Positions 23,701 through 37,544 of a stretch of DNA of 64,000 nt are shown here, piece after piece. The stretch lies in assembly GCA_026874595.1 (NCBI GenBank), contig CM049306.1:37714019-37778018 (forward strand). The letters are read 5' to 3'. This DNA comes from Sipunculus nudus (Eukaryota; Annelida; Sipuncula; Golfingiida; Sipunculidae). Position numbers and translations under genes: made by a program. Every line of letters starts with the position of its first letter. Position 1 is the first letter of the stretch. The notes beneath the pieces were generated by a model. It saw nothing but the letters and a program-made list of their open reading frames with translations, had not been told where the DNA came from and made no database searches.

Positions 23701-25210
23701 GAGAACAGTTAAGGGGAGGGGTTCTGTAACTATGCATCCTTCAAGTGCACCATCACCCTCCAGCTGTTAGAGCCTGCATACCCGTGTTAAGTACATGAAA
23801 TAAAGAAAAACAGACCCAGGCACATAGGGGACAATATGAAGAGGGGAATGTGTTCCAGTTGTAGGTACATTGCGTGATCAGAGGTTATTATTAACCCCAT
23901 TGAAACAAGGCTGCCTTCAGCTGTTGATCTTGTAGGTGACCTCTGACCCCGGGAATAATCATGGGCTGACGCTGATATTGCTGGGCTGGGAAACATAACT
24001 AGTTAAGCTCAGAAGGGACCACTGTGGCTGGTGATGTCAGGATTTACTGATATATTGATATCAGTCTATGCAAGAGGAGTGACTAGGTTATGGAGCCCTC
24101 TGGCATGCATAAAAATTAATTGTACAGTGGTTGTAAAATAATATCATGTGCAGCGATTTTGAAGTTAATTGCAAGACCTGCGGAGATTTCTCTTCATATG
24201 TTAACCCAAAAGTTTGCCACATGATCAAGAGTTATGCTTTAACGGACAACCACTAATGTGATATGCCATCTGCTATTAATTATATAGTATAACTATTGTT
24301 TTTAAATATGTCATGCAAGTAATTTATGTTATTTTAACTAGAAAACACTCAGAAACTGAATACTTCTCTTTACATTCTGGATCACAGGATCCGGTTTAAC
24401 ACCAGGATCCTGATTAAACCTAGGTGTGTATTATGTAAGCACAGGAAATATATTACATGTAATATTAATCCAGTCTGAGACATTTTTGTGGCTCACCAAC
24501 TTGTTATTTCCATCACAGGCCAGCTATGCCTGCCAGAACATAGGCAGACCAAACTAGGTTACACTGGTGTACATTGCAATTTGCACAATGGAATCTTTTA
24601 TCCTATTTGTAAACTGACACCATAAGATTACCACTAATTCTAGTGAATGAAAGAGGTCCTGCCCTCATTCAGGACAAACTGCCCTTTCTTGCAATGGTAA
24701 AGATCCCTTCAGACAAAACAAAATATTATATTGGTACAGATTATCTTCAAAATAAAATTGATTGTTCTTTCGATGTGACCCAGACCTTAAAGTTTAATCA
24801 ATATATAAACATTTCCTGCAGTAGTAACCCCTAACTGTTACACCTCTGTGTGTTCAGTCATATTTAGGTGTTCCTATAGTCATGCATCACTGCCTTCACT
24901 AAATGGGTTGACATAAATGTATATTTACTTTTGATATATTTGTTTGTAAGTGTGGCAGGTTGTTTGCCCTTTATTAAACCATGCTACATGGGCAGGCCAG
25001 TATATCCCATAGCAGCTTGAATAATTATAACTGTCAAATTTTTTTTCACAATCTTAACACACTGTCCTGTAATTAACAAAACATATCAAATAAGCAGCAT
25101 AAATAAAACAACACAGTAACATTAGAAATATTAAATTAGAAGTCTTGTGTTTAAGGTCCATACATATTTGCAGTAAATATGGGTATTTATTATGCTATTA
25201 GTTCATTTAA
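20714..25210. other. Non-coding, with low-complexity tracts
   Basis: Holds a run of 11 G at 22581-22591, a GATC-rich cluster at about 23165-23310, and AT-rich patches. No recognisable gene or RNA. Confidence 0.5.
23165..23310. repeat. Cluster of GATCAGGATC-type imperfect palindromic repeats
   Basis: GGATC/GATCC words recur many times in about 145 bp (for example GGATCAGGACC, TTGATCCTGACC, AGATCAGGATCAGATTAG, ATCCTGATC), in both orientations, so the stretch can fold on itself. Related words reappear at about 24380-24420. Confidence 0.5.
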
Positions 25211-25560
25211 GCTGAATACAAACATTTTCCAAAAAACCATCTTGGCACACAGACTCATTCTCTGGAATTAATCTTCCTTTTAATGTTGCTATTTGTATAT
25301 TCTGTGTAGGAGTAGACACAGTCTGCAGCAGCATGTGTATGTATACCATACCAAGAATGAGGTCTGATTTTTTTTGCATTCACAACAACTCTTAAACAAA
25401 AAACATGAAGGAAGAAATACAAAAGAAACACCATTTGGAAGCTTGAAAAATATTGATTTGTGAAATTGCAAGGTACAGCCAATGTCAGCCATTAGGTGGT
25501 GTTCTCACTGTTCATGTTTTTCACCATTTATCGCACCATATGCAAGTTTTTTTCCACTTG
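25211..25560 (-). repeat. Dispersed repeat R2, copy 1
   Basis: Shares ordered blocks with 39468-39815: GAATACAAA.ttTTCC near the start, GAAGCTTGAAAAA(A)TattGAT, TGAAATTGCA and TTTTGCACC-like ends. On the minus strand both copies start an ORF with a similar peptide (MAxxCNFTxQ, later KxRP and YGxxTH). Two diverged copies are too few to tell coding constraint from simple repeat homology. Confidence 0.5.
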
Positions 25561-25734
25561 TGTACAGGGTTAGGAAACAGTTAAAGATTGGAATATTGGC
25601 AGATAACATAATAACACCGTACTCCATGTATATTAACACATTTGGTAAATGGCAGAATAAAATAAAATAACCACTGCAGTTGTATCAATCTGTATGCTGG
25701 TAGATAACTTGTTGCAGCATTAACACTAATAACA

Positions 25735-26171
25735 GGGTTCTGTGGCCTAAGGGGCACAGCACAGGTCACAATGCCAGAGGTGATGAGTTCAAATCTCAGC
25801 CGAGGAGCTGTGACATTTTCATGGTTGCACCCATCCACTTGCCAGGGTGAGTGTTCTTGCAGGCTTAATGGGAAGGCTGTACCTCACAGCCATGTATGAC
25901 CCACGAACAAGTGCATCTTTGGAAGGTTCCTTAGTATTATGACCCAGCAGTGGGGATGATTACACACCCAGCACCTGCAGATGTTGGAGACACCAGTCCT
26001 GGGTGACACCAGTGTATACAATAAAGTGACAGGAAACAACAATGCTACCACCCTGTCAGTGTCATGTAGGCCCAGACTGAAATGGAATTATGCAGATGTA
26101 AATACTAAGCTCAAGAATTAGATAAGTCAGCATTAAAAAAATGGAGGATGTAACCTCCGTAAGAAAAAAAC
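25735..26171 (+). mobile_element. tRNA-derived SINE, plus strand
   Basis: The tRNA-like head has A-box-like TGTGGCCTAAGGGGCACAG and a B box GAGTTCAAATCTC, followed by AGCCGAGG. The body block CAGGGTGAGTGTTCTTGCAG, then GCTTAATGGGAAGG, matches the SINE at 56178-56587 in reverse complement. The 3' part GCATTAAAAAAATGGAGG...TAACCTCC ends in an A-rich tail at 26162-26170. It is more diverged than the other copy. No clear target-site duplication. Confidence 0.75.
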
Positions 26172-26668
26172 TTATTTGCAACAAAGGAAGTGATAAATGT
26201 AGAATACCTGATCCTTATGCATAGACACCATTATCAAATAATAACTTCACTTTTATCCGGACAGATACACATGTATAGATCCTAGTTTTGTATTTATTTG
26301 ATATTTCTTGATACAGAAATGTTTTATCTTTCCTTGAAATTCACAAACCCATGTTGTTTTACTAACTGAAATCACTCTGTCTTTTGCCCACATTGTATCA
26401 TAATACAAATATTGTGTTTGTGGTTTGTGTATTGAGTTTGTGGTTAATATGTGATAAATTGGATATTTTATTTCTGTTAAGTAAGGATCAGGTGTAATTA
26501 TCAGTAACAACAAATATTTACCATTACAAAAGGAACTATTGTTACTTCATATCATAACCAGTAAAATATTGCGTGCACAGTGTCTCATATGTCATGCATT
26601 ATAAAACATCTAGGTTTTATCATAAACCTGTGTTTATATGATGATAATAGATCTATTATCTTATATCT

Positions 26669-26710
<42 letters not shown>

Positions 26711-28044
26711 TGGTTGTTTTATCATCAGTGCTTTTCTTTAAATTCTCCAATGGGACATATCATGTTTTATTCATCTCATGATGTGACATATACTATAATT
26801 CTGTTGTAACAGGTAGTCTTAACTATTAATATCACACCAGCACCAACCCTGGATAATATCAGATCTATCATTTTTGGCCCCTCAGACATTACAATCATTT
26901 GTCTTAAATGTCTAATGGGACCACCCAGGTTACAGGACCACTTACTGTTCCCTGTTTGATTCATGATTGTTTATTTATCCCATTTTAGACATTTTGAGGA
27001 GTGGGTATGTTATACCACAAAACAACATTCAAAGACTGGGCAAAACTTAATTGATTTATTGACTTTTCATTAAAGCCAATTGTCTGTACATGTTCTGCTT
27101 TAGATGTCTCACATTAAGGGTTTCCTGTGTGAAAATTTTGTACTTGGAGGTACTTATCAAACACCATAAAAAGATGCTCTAAGGAATTGAGTGCTTTTTC
27201 AAGTTTACCAAATTCTGCTGTAATTTAACTGCCCTAAGATACAAGCATAGGATGCTGTCTGGAGAACTTTCTTGGAAGCTTCCATGGTGAAAAGGCACCA
27301 GCCTTGAAAACACAACTCTGTAGACATTTTATATGGACTTATAGTAGAGCCTACTTGGATTTGTATTTGTAAGACCAGTCATATGTAAAACTGCACGGCT
27401 TCAGCCATCCATCCTGATGCATCAATACCACTCCACACATATATGGTAAATAATAAGCCATGAGGGTACAAATGATGGATTACATAAGTGAATGAACAAA
27501 CCAAAGTGTAAATTTTGTCCTTTTGGTAACCGCCAAAATTTCTTGTGTCTTGCATGATCCAACTGTCAAACATATTCACAACCTGTGAGAGACATGCTGT
27601 TATGTAGTCAGACGAACGCAGGGAAAATAACCTAAAAATTGAAATATGCTGAGCCATAACAGAATCTGTTCACACATTATGGTTGTTTTAAAAAGTACAC
27701 AAACATGTTTCCAGTTTATTTGGTTTATTTCAAGTCAGAAGGCACTTGCAGGACGTGAGACAATGTAAAGATGACAAATTTTATATCTCCTTATTATTTG
27801 TTTCCTCATCTTAACTTCTGCCTTTCAGACATCTCGATTCACTTTCTATGTCAATGGGTGATAATTGCTTCAAGCTCACTGTACTTGCCCTCAAAGCCAG
27901 CTGTCCACTTGCCTTATTTGTAGAATTTGTGATTTCTGGGATACTAAATGTACATAATAATAAACTGTCTTTGATTCCTGCCAAAGAAAGTCCTCTGAAT
28001 TCCACCATGTTGGATAAGTAGAAACATGACCTTGTTAATCTATA
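26172..28044. other. Non-coding, with (TA)n
   Basis: A TA-dinucleotide tract at about 26671-26703 is followed by a T run. No gene recognised; the ORFs on the minus strand lack recognisable domains. Confidence 0.5.
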
Positions 28045-28392
28045 AGCTGTTAGTAAACACAATACACATGCCTAAATTGTGGACATACAGAAATAAAACG
28101 TGATCTGAGGTGGTTGATTGCACAGTAACTGTTGTTGGTGAAAACATATATGTGACAACGATCTGTTGTCATTTGCGAACCACCTGTTCATCTGATTTGC
28201 TGTAAGATGATCTTGTTTGATGTGTTATTAGGATTGCAGGCCCCTAAATAATACTAAAATCACATAAAAATTTTCAAAACGGACAGCATTTGCACAATGG
28301 GATCAGTGCTTGTTGGCTTATTTTTATAAGAGCTTCAAAATAAATCATTTATGTAATATGTATCAGATATTGCAATGGGCCCCTTTAACTTA
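28045..28392 (+). repeat. Dispersed repeat R1, copy 3
   Basis: GTTAGTAAACAC, CTGAGGTGGTTGATT, CATTTGC..., TGGGATCAGTG, TATTTTTATAAGAGCTTC and TATCAGATATTGCAATGGGC follow the same order as at 5886-6213 and 34185-34462. A run of 10 C (28405-28414) lies just after it. Confidence 0.55.
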
Positions 28393-29040
28393 ATTGACAA
28401 AATGCCCCCCCCCCTTATTTATAAAGAGGACAAAAGGCTAATAGACCTCTCGCCTTGTATTTAAAACTACAGGTCCAGAGTATAAAGGGATCAAAGAGTG
28501 AGGTGAGTGAAGGGTATGATTTTCTCCACTTAACTATCAGGTGCCGATGAAGGATATCAGGGATAAGGAGGCACTAGAATCTATAAATCTGCCCCTTGGC
28601 AGTACTGCAGGGCTGTGCCAGTCTCAGAAGCAGCTGAAGACTAGACTGTCTGCTACTTCATGGTATTAGTTAAAGAAAGGCACGAGTCTGGCCGGTCTGT
28701 CTGCGGGACTGAGAATAAAGCAGGACCATCTGCCCCGTAAATGAATCAAAAGACACTTCCAGGATCCATATTGCTCCTTTCTATTGACACAGATATGATG
28801 ATGTCTCGTTGAAAGCTTCAGGTTCTTCTTTTTTTATTTTGGCAGGCGTCTGGTATGTAATGACTTTTGAGGTGTTGTTTGCTTTATATTGGACACGTTC
28901 AAGATGCAGCTGTATTAATTTCATCGGCAGGTGTTCTGTGTGACTCTTATGAATTATATAATTTGCTTAATAACAGATTAATAACTGAATATAAAGTGAT
29001 TTATAAATCACTTGCACTTATTACTATTTTAGCTCCTGTA
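28393..29040. other. Non-coding, nothing recognised
   Basis: Contains a poly-C tract and somewhat GC-richer sequence around 28550-28760, without a recognisable ORF product or RNA gene. Confidence 0.45.
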
Positions 29041-29902
29041 ATTGCATGCGAAAAAAAAAAACAGTTTTGTGGATCCTAAGTTTTTGACCAAGTTCCTTTG
29101 CCATGGTGGCATTCGTTTCTGGAGAACTCCTGTGAGACTCTTTGATCAATCTTTCTGAAACCCAGCATAGTTATTTACTCATCTATGTAGTTGTGCCTAA
29201 CAAAGACTGGTGGCGCCATCTTCAGTCGTTATTGTCCAGTATGAGCCTTGGTGTATTTTTGATAAAAGCCAATATCTCAGAAGTGGTTAAATGTATTGAG
29301 CTGAAATTTTGCATGTCCATAGATCTTGGATCTATCCATCTCATACTTGAGACTATGGCCGCCACACATAATGATTTCTGCATGGCTTCCATCCATACAT
29401 TTGCCATTTGTAATCTTTGTGATTGGTTCCACATATTGTGTTGAAATGGTGCATGTCCATAGATCTTGGATATCTTGTATTAAAGACTAGTGGCACCATC
29501 TGCAATTGTTATTGTGTGGCGTCCATCTGGACGTTTGCTTTAGGTGAAAATTGCTCATATCTTAGGAGTTGAAGGTTGTATTGGCCTTTAATTTCTGCAT
29601 GTTTATCAGTCTTGGATAGCTTTGTTGTAGACCAAACAGGTGGCACCACCTGCTGTTCTATTTTCATAGGATACATTGCTCCACTTTTTATCAGTGGTGG
29701 CTCGGCCTGAAATCTTGCATGGTGTATCTGTCTGTCGATCTGTTTTTGGTAAAAATTGCACATATACAAGGAATTTAATTGGCATCACTAATGCCACAAA
29801 TATGAGTCAAGTCATGTCAGGAACATTCCATGCCTTACTTTACCCATGCTTCTGTGATATGGCGGATACACATAGTCGCTTGTCAGCTACCTGTATTCAA
29901 GT
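29041..29902 (+). mobile_element. F1: old, degenerate copy of the F1 HINE-like element
   Basis: The 5' end ATTGCATGCG...ACAGTTTTGTGGATCCTA aligns with F1 ATTGTATCCGCC...GTTTTGCGGATACTA. GGAGAACTCC and GAAACCC follow in the F1 order. It has GGTGGCGCCATC at 29210 and GGTGGCACCACC at 29641, and ends GGCGGATACACATAGTCGCT, GTCAGCTACCTGTATTCAAG, where younger copies have CCCGTATTCTAG. The ORFs in this stretch are repeat artefacts. Confidence 0.7.
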
Positions 29903-30319
29903 AATATAACTAGTCATCATCTCTAGAATGCAATAATATTCAATGTCCTCTGTGAAATACGTGTAAATTTTCAAATTGTCTGTCTATTATGTTCACATAT
30001 ATCCTCATAAAAAATGCCCTCTGTTACAGGCAAAATTTACATCTCACCCTTAGCATAGGAGGCTCTATAGCTTTGATTTTCTCTACTTCTTTATAAGCTC
30101 TGTCAGGGCTCTACATTATTGATTGGCCACATGCCCTGGGCATTTAAAAGGTTTAGAAACAGGGGTAGTGCAAATAAAGGTTGTCTGTTTACTTGCCCAA
30201 CTTGGCAAGTTAATTCAATGTAAACCTTTTCCTTATATTTCACTAAAATTTCAAAATATTTTTTCCCTTTCAAACACATCAATATATGTAAATATTACAT
30301 GTTAATCATTTAATATACA

Positions 30320-30415
30320 AAAGGAAAAGGAAAAAAAAGTCACCAGGTTATAAAATTTTCAAAATAGTGATGTGTGGAAAAACTTTATAACCTGGTGACA
30401 TTTTTCCTTTTTCAG
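30320..30415. repeat. Inverted repeat with ~35-bp arms
   Basis: GTCACCAGGTTATAAA (30339-30354) is mirrored by TTTATAACCTGGTGAC (30384-30399), with purine/pyrimidine-rich extensions (AAAGGAAAAGGAAAAA and TTTTTCCTTTTTC). The loop is about 29 nt. It could be a tiny MITE or a stable hairpin. Confidence 0.8.
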
Positions 30416-31005
30416 TCGTCTTCTCATTGATCTGATAATTTTTATAAACATAAGTCATAAGTTATAACTATTCATCCTTTAGCAGGCACAGTGCCATCTA
30501 CTCCCCCCCCCCCCCCTCCAGTTCTAACATGTAAAAACAGAGCCTCTTAATGTATCATTATTGAAGCCTACAGAATAGCAGCACATCTGGATTCAGTTAA
30601 AACCTGATGAAAGTTAAAGGTATTATTACTTTTAAAACTAAGTTAATTGTTTGCGATCTCTGGAAGCGTCTTTCTGACGCATGCAACTGGATGATAATAG
30701 ATAATCTACAGTGTAGTGAGTAACCTAAGGGATTAAGTAAAGTTAAAAAATTAATCAAGTGCTAATGTCACCTACAAGTTACAACTCATATTGTGCCCAA
30801 TGGTCACTTGTTGAAGGTTGGCCTTATTTAAGATTTAGGACGTAAACAGGCATATAAAAGTAAATTGAGAAGAAGAAAAATAATTGTGATTATTTTGCAC
30901 TGTGGGGGAACCTAAGAAATTCCACCCAAACAAAATATTTTACCCAAATATTGATTTCAATAGAAATGAAATCATTAGCCCCTTTGAGCCTCTCCTCCCT
31001 ACTGG

Positions 31006-31045
31006 AGGGGGGGGAGGAAGGGGGGAGGGGGGGGGGAGAGGGCAA
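31006..31045. repeat. G-rich tract with G-quadruplex potential
   Basis: At least four separated runs of 3 or more G (for example GGAGGGGGGGGAGGAAGGGG, then GGAGGGGGGGGGG) in about 40 bases on the + strand, in an otherwise AT-rich region. Confidence 0.8.
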
Positions 31046-31865
31046 GGAGCTGATTAGGGACCCTGCTTGAAAAGTGTGCCCTGTTGTGATTGCCTTGATA
31101 CCTTTATTTTTTTCACAGTTTTGTACACTTACGAGACTCTTTTGGGTAAGGGTCTGACACTTCAAGGTACAATCCAGAGTGAAAACATATCTATCATGAC
31201 CAGCTCAGAATTACATTCCTTCATGGATATCCAATCCAGGGCTAGTCAGATCCAGCACACATGTAGCCAGACAGACTATGTTTTCATAGCCATGACAGTC
31301 ATTACTAGGGTATTACAGTGTCTGCTTGGGAAAACATTCACATGGTTTTATTCTGTTGACTATAAAAGTTATATTGAATTGACATGTTATAAGCTTGATA
31401 GACCAACCAGCCTTCTGAGGGTTGTAAACAGAGTTCATGTCCTCTAAGTTCAGTGTACTTTACTTTAAGCCAGGATTTATGTACTATCGTGTGTGTGTTA
31501 TTGCTAGTATCAACCACATAAACAAATTTGCTGGGTTTTTTTTCAGTTTCAATATGAAAATACCCAAATTTAAAAACAGGAAAAACCAATATTAATCTAG
31601 TGTACAAAATCTTGAATTTGGTTGCTCTGACTTCATAAACTGCCGACTTCATGAAACTGCTTGTTGTGTATTGCAGTACTTTAAAAACATAATTTTGTTT
31701 CTCATACACAAGGTCATCACTCTCTCAATTACCATTTGAATAATTGAATTGTACCATGAATCATAAACACATATAGACCATGAAGTGTCAAAATAACAAT
31801 AATAATCAATTATAGTAAAGATTAACCAATTTTGTATGCAACAGCAGCGATATTACAGCTACAAT

Positions 31866-31996
31866 GATATATTGATTATATCTTTATATATATATATTGA
31901 TTATAACTATATATTGATATATATATATATATATATGTTATATATATATTGATTATATATATATTTTGATTATATCTATATATTGATTATATCATC
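31866..31996. repeat. AT-rich tandem array (ATATTGATTATATCT-like unit)
   Basis: Several imperfect copies of an ATATTGATTATA(TC)TATAT unit interspersed with (AT)n. Confidence 0.75.
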
Positions 31997-33382
31997 AGAT
32001 TTTTTCTATGAAAGGTTTTCTCATAATTGTGTATATCCTCCTATAAAGTAAGTGCAGTTGCTGATGGTAATATATACAATATGTCATTAATTATAATTAC
32101 AAGTGATAACCTATTTGGATTACATCAGGTCTGATGAACAGTGCATTAGCAACAGCACCAGTCCATTAAAACAGAACAAAGCTATATGAAACCCCTTATC
32201 TGTGTTTTAGTGTGGGTGTACTGTTACAGAATCTTGTGCCGCTTGCCAGGGAATCTATACATTGCATTTGTATGGAATCACTATAAACAGATTTCTTACA
32301 GAGTTGGGCTCCATTAGTTGTGCTGAATATTTTCCATATGGGGTAAAATAGGTCTGGCTTCTTCACAGCCGGTGTTATTGTTGTGTGCTGTCACGTTTAC
32401 AGGAACATCTTCTACTGTTGTCTTCTCCCCTGTGTCTGCCTAAGAAATGTCTTGATGGACTATGATCACATTTAAAGTATTTAATGGTACATTACATACT
32501 GTGATGTAAACATAGATTTGTTGAAATGTGATAAACACATCTGTCAGATAGGATTAATTGAAATATCTTGTGGTTACATACCACACAACAAAGTTTAATC
32601 AGGGTCTTGGTAATATTTGTGTATATGTGGCCTTATCCTCTATTTCTAGTTGATAGTAAAAGATAATTTCTTTTCAATCAAACTTTGTCAGTCATATAAC
32701 TAAAGTTTTTAATTTGCTATTTTCGTTTGATTTGCTCTTGATGAAATACACTTGGTGTGATGAAAAAAGTATTATTTTAAATGTTAAAGTGTCTGAACCT
32801 TCCTTGTTAGCATTCAGTTCCATCAAATGTAAACCTTCAGTCAACAACCATAATCTGATACTTACCCATTGATAATTAATTAAAAGCTCCATAAAGAATT
32901 AATCATTACAAAAAATACAATTTCCTCAATTGTTGAAATGTCATCTTTAATTTCTCTTAAGATGTGGTAATCATGTCCTTCTTGTTGGATGATTGACATG
33001 GTGCACTCCTCGTTGATTGTAATAAAATTAAATTTTAACATCATCCCTTGATTTTCCAGCTCACACCTCGTGTTGAGACAGTGGCATCGCAACAAAAGCA
33101 GGAGTCTTTTTCGTTTGTCTGATATTTTGCAGGATTGCTCTGTTCCAGGCAGTACTGGAGGTCCAGCCAGTTTCTGCTCTACCAGTGTACCTGGAGTATA
33201 CATTGCTATTGTTCATATATTTAGTGAAAACAAAGCTTAAATATTAAAGGCTTTCACTGTGTGATCTATTCTGCCAGGTAACACAGCATAAGCAGCCTCA
33301 TGAAATTAGTCTACAGTCAAAATGTAAGACATGATTGAAAATCCTTCGAATACAGCTATTTATAAAAAACTTTGTTTTCTAA

Positions 33383-33559
<177 letters not shown>

Positions 33560-34184
33560 TAAATAATGAGGAAAGTTTTTGTGGTTGTGCAGTGTGAATG
33601 TTCTAAATGTCTTGGAACGTTTTCTGAAACATTTATTTTGTCATATGAAGGACTGGAGTATTAATTATGTCAGCTAGTTATTAGGGTCCCAGCAGTGCTT
33701 GTGATACATCAGACAGATATCATGCATGTCATGACCCATACTGTGATGACAGAAAAGATGGTTTAAAAGCATTATTTCATTATCTATCACTGTTCTGATC
33801 ACATACCTGTTATTGTCTTCTGAAGTATCATTTAGAATTAGGGTTTTCATGCAGACGCTGAAAATTTGACTGTCTAGACGTGGAGACAAACATATAGCCT
33901 TCAATGTGTAATTACAGCTGCAGTAAAAATGCAATTGTTGTTCAGTGCTAACATTCTGCATTACCGGTAATATCATACTTAATAATATCTTTTTTTTCAG
34001 CCTTTTTCAGGTGTTCATGATTTAATAAATATTTTTCACTCCTCAATTTTCTTTAAAGCCAGCTATTCACTGAACATTTCTGTAGAGTTTATGTGATTTC
34101 TAGCTTACTTTGCTTACACTCCTTTTAAGAAAAGTTCTAGTCACACCGCTAGGACATGTTTGAGCTTGTGTATCTGCATGCTTT

Positions 34185-34462
34185 TAGTAAACACCAATAT
34201 TGACAAATAGAAAAACCTTGTAACCTGAGGTGCTTTGTTGCATTATATTGCTTGCATAGGTGCAAAGGTTGAAAGCAAGGTCACTAGTGCAAAATGCCCT
34301 TTGTCTGACTTTCTGCTAGGTGTTGAATCTGTTTGGATAATTTGCCTCCCCCCACATGTTATAAGCATGTGGATATAAACAAAATGAACAGCCTGTGTGC
34401 GATGGGATTGCAGTTTTCTGGTTTATTCTTATGAAAGGTTCAAGGGATTATCTATAGTTAGA
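34185..34462 (+). repeat. Dispersed repeat R1, copy 4
   Basis: TTTTAGTAAACACC, ATATTGACAAATAG, CCTGAGGTG, ATATAAACAAAATGAACAGC, CTGTGTGCGATGGGAT and TTCAAGGGATTATC match the other R1 copies in order. Confidence 0.55.
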
Positions 34463-35696
34463 TTCTCTTCAAATTAAATTTGTACATACAGTCATGGTGT
34501 TGCCATCTATGGATTATGTAGTTTTTTTTTTAATTTTCTTTTTTCATGCAATATACATTGAACATTATACCTGTTCACTAACAACTTCACTGGCTGCCTG
34601 CTGAAAGGTGAATCACCTTTTAAATCCTCATTCAGTCGCATAAAGCATTGAATGACAACCTTCATCCAGTGTACTTGCATCAGCTGTTTGTGGTATATTC
34701 TCCCTGCAAATCCTTTATTCTTCTGATGCTTACAGGATAGTCTGTGTACCTCACTATCACAGTGTCAATGGTGACAGACAATTTTCTAAGTATGCTTCCA
34801 TCGCCTTGATCTCCTAACTGGACACTGTCAGAGGGTGTACAAACCTTTGTTCATATAAGTGTGATGCACAAATGTGTCTTAAGATGCACCTTTTTAGTGA
34901 ACCTGTGAGCTTATGCAATGGTGCAGCGTCGTCCATCATGCGTCGTCTGTCGTGCATCGTCTGTACGTTAACCATAGCTATCTCAAAAATGGCAGAAGCT
35001 AGCATCACAAAACTTTTTGGAAATAATCAGTCATCTGAAAAACTATGGGATTTTATGTATTTTTTTTCTAACTGCATTTTTTTAGATTTTATAGGGAAAA
35101 AGCTAAAAAAGCTTTAAAAATCTTCTTCTCCGAAACTGTCCAGCCAAATCGTCCAATATTTCACAGAAATGATCACTGGAACAATCTTTCTCAAGTTTGT
35201 TTGAATGGTTCCAGTTCAGAGATTTTTGGCCAAGTTACAGGAGGTTGAACTTAGTCATCTGTCCAAAAAAAACACACTAAAATTAAAATCTCTGAAACGG
35301 CTAGAGCTATAATCACAAAATTTTATACCAATGTTTGTCACATATGACATATCTGAAATTGAGGTATTGGTGGCGCCACCTACATTGATGTGTTTTTTAC
35401 AAGCAAAAATGTAATTTTAAACTCTTCTAGCTTATACACTGATTTATGACGAAACTGTTGAGCTGATTGGTTTAAAATTTACAAGAATTATTCTATGGTA
35501 GGGTTTTGCCAGTTTTATAAGAATAGATTGGGTAAATACAGCTTTGAAAAAGCATTGTAGCCAATTGAAAAAGGCTTTCTGTGTTTGAAAACAGATTTGA
35601 CAACATGCTGAGTTTCAGCAGCCAAGTCAAGAGGTCACTCAGTACAAACAGGTGGGGTCCAGACATCAACATGGCAACTGACCTGGCTCTGGCGGG

Positions 35697-35761
35697 TGTC
35701 TAGACAATGTGTCTAGACGTCTAGACACAGTGTCTAGATGTCTAGACACAATGTCTAGATG
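35697..35761. repeat. Cluster of TCTAGA palindromes
   Basis: About six TGTCTAGA(C/T) words in 65 bp, spaced 8-20 bp (for example GTCTAGACGTCTAGACAC). Each is self-complementary and they also pair with one another. Unit order is irregular. Confidence 0.8.
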
Positions 35762-35834
35762 CAGAATTCCCAGATTATTGGAACTATATCTTTCAACTGT
35801 TTGAAAAAACTTGGTTTGCATTTTAAGCGAATAG

Positions 35835-36344
35835 GGTTTATCATCAGGTCACATGTGAACTGCTGCACCCTCATTTTTGGTTGACCCCTGACCTTTCCTT
35901 GCTGCCCAGCGTCCATTTGTGCATCTGTTTCCACACATAAACCCACATATCTCGGGAACCGTTTGACTGATCAGGCTAAAAATTTTGCACAAATGTAGCC
36001 CTTTGATAGCTTTATAACATACACTAAAAATGGTGGCGCCATCTGCAACCATTTTTGCACAGCGTCCATCTGTTCATCTGCCTTGGGATAAAATCACTCA
36101 TATCTCAGCGGTGGTTTGACTTTTCCACCTGAAATTTTGCAGGTTTATACATCCTGGACAATTTTCTCGATTTAATGACAGGTGGCAACACCTACTTTCA
36201 TGTTTACTCTGCAGACATCCATGCTAATATGCAACACACCTCACTTTATTCCCCTCGCCACTTAATCCATGCCTCACTTCACCCGTCCCACTCTGATTTC
36301 TGCAGATACACATAGTCGCTTGTCGACTACCCATATTCTAGTTT
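35835..36344 (+). mobile_element. F1: 5'-diverged copy nested in F4
   Basis: Matches F1 from GTCACATGTGAACTGCTGC through ACCCACATATCTCGGGAACC and TGGTGGCGCCATCTGCAACC to the 3' end GCAGATACACATAGTCGCTT, GTCGACTACCCATATTCTAG. The 5' hairpin and GCC tract are not recognisable. Confidence 0.75.
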
Positions 36345-36669
36345 TAAAATGTCCTCGTCTGAAACTTGCAGGTCCGAAAAGTCCATTTTGCTGAAATCAT
36401 AATGACTAAGGTAGATATGCAGGACTTAAGAGGATCAATATCAAATCTTAAAAATAAACCCTACATTCATACACCTAAACTTTGCACTGGTTCCCATTAG
36501 GCCTTTAGGCCTTGTTTTTTTACCCTGTCTCTCAGTGCATAGCAATTTTTATAATATTTATTCTCTTTAAATGAACTTAATCATATCATATCCAGTAGTT
36601 TTGCAAAATTTCACAATATAATGAAATGAAAGTAAAAATTTTTCTATAAACCTTAGCCTTGTAAATTGA

Positions 36670-37544
<875 letters not shown>

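Larger units (their letters stand above)
34891..36515 (+). mobile_element. F4: Pearl/HINE-like element, ~1.6 kb, with nested F1 sequence
   Basis: The 5' end is TTTTTAGTGAACCTGTGAGC, then TTATGCAATGGTGC and a GTCGTC-rich patch. Its 3' part GGTCCGAAAAGTCCATTTTG, TAGATATGCAGGAC and CATTAGGCCTTTAGGCCTTG matches the short F4 at 20472-20713. GAACC at the 5' end is mirrored by GGTTC just before the 3' AGGCCT pair. An F1-type segment (35835-36344) with a CTAG terminus sits inside. The element also contains GGTGGCGCCACC at about 35370. Confidence 0.65.

Noticed and set aside
31067-31709. Overlapping 126-codon (+) and 123-codon (-) ORFs
   Set aside because: They overlap on opposite strands, lack recognisable domains or splice context, and have composition like the surroundings.
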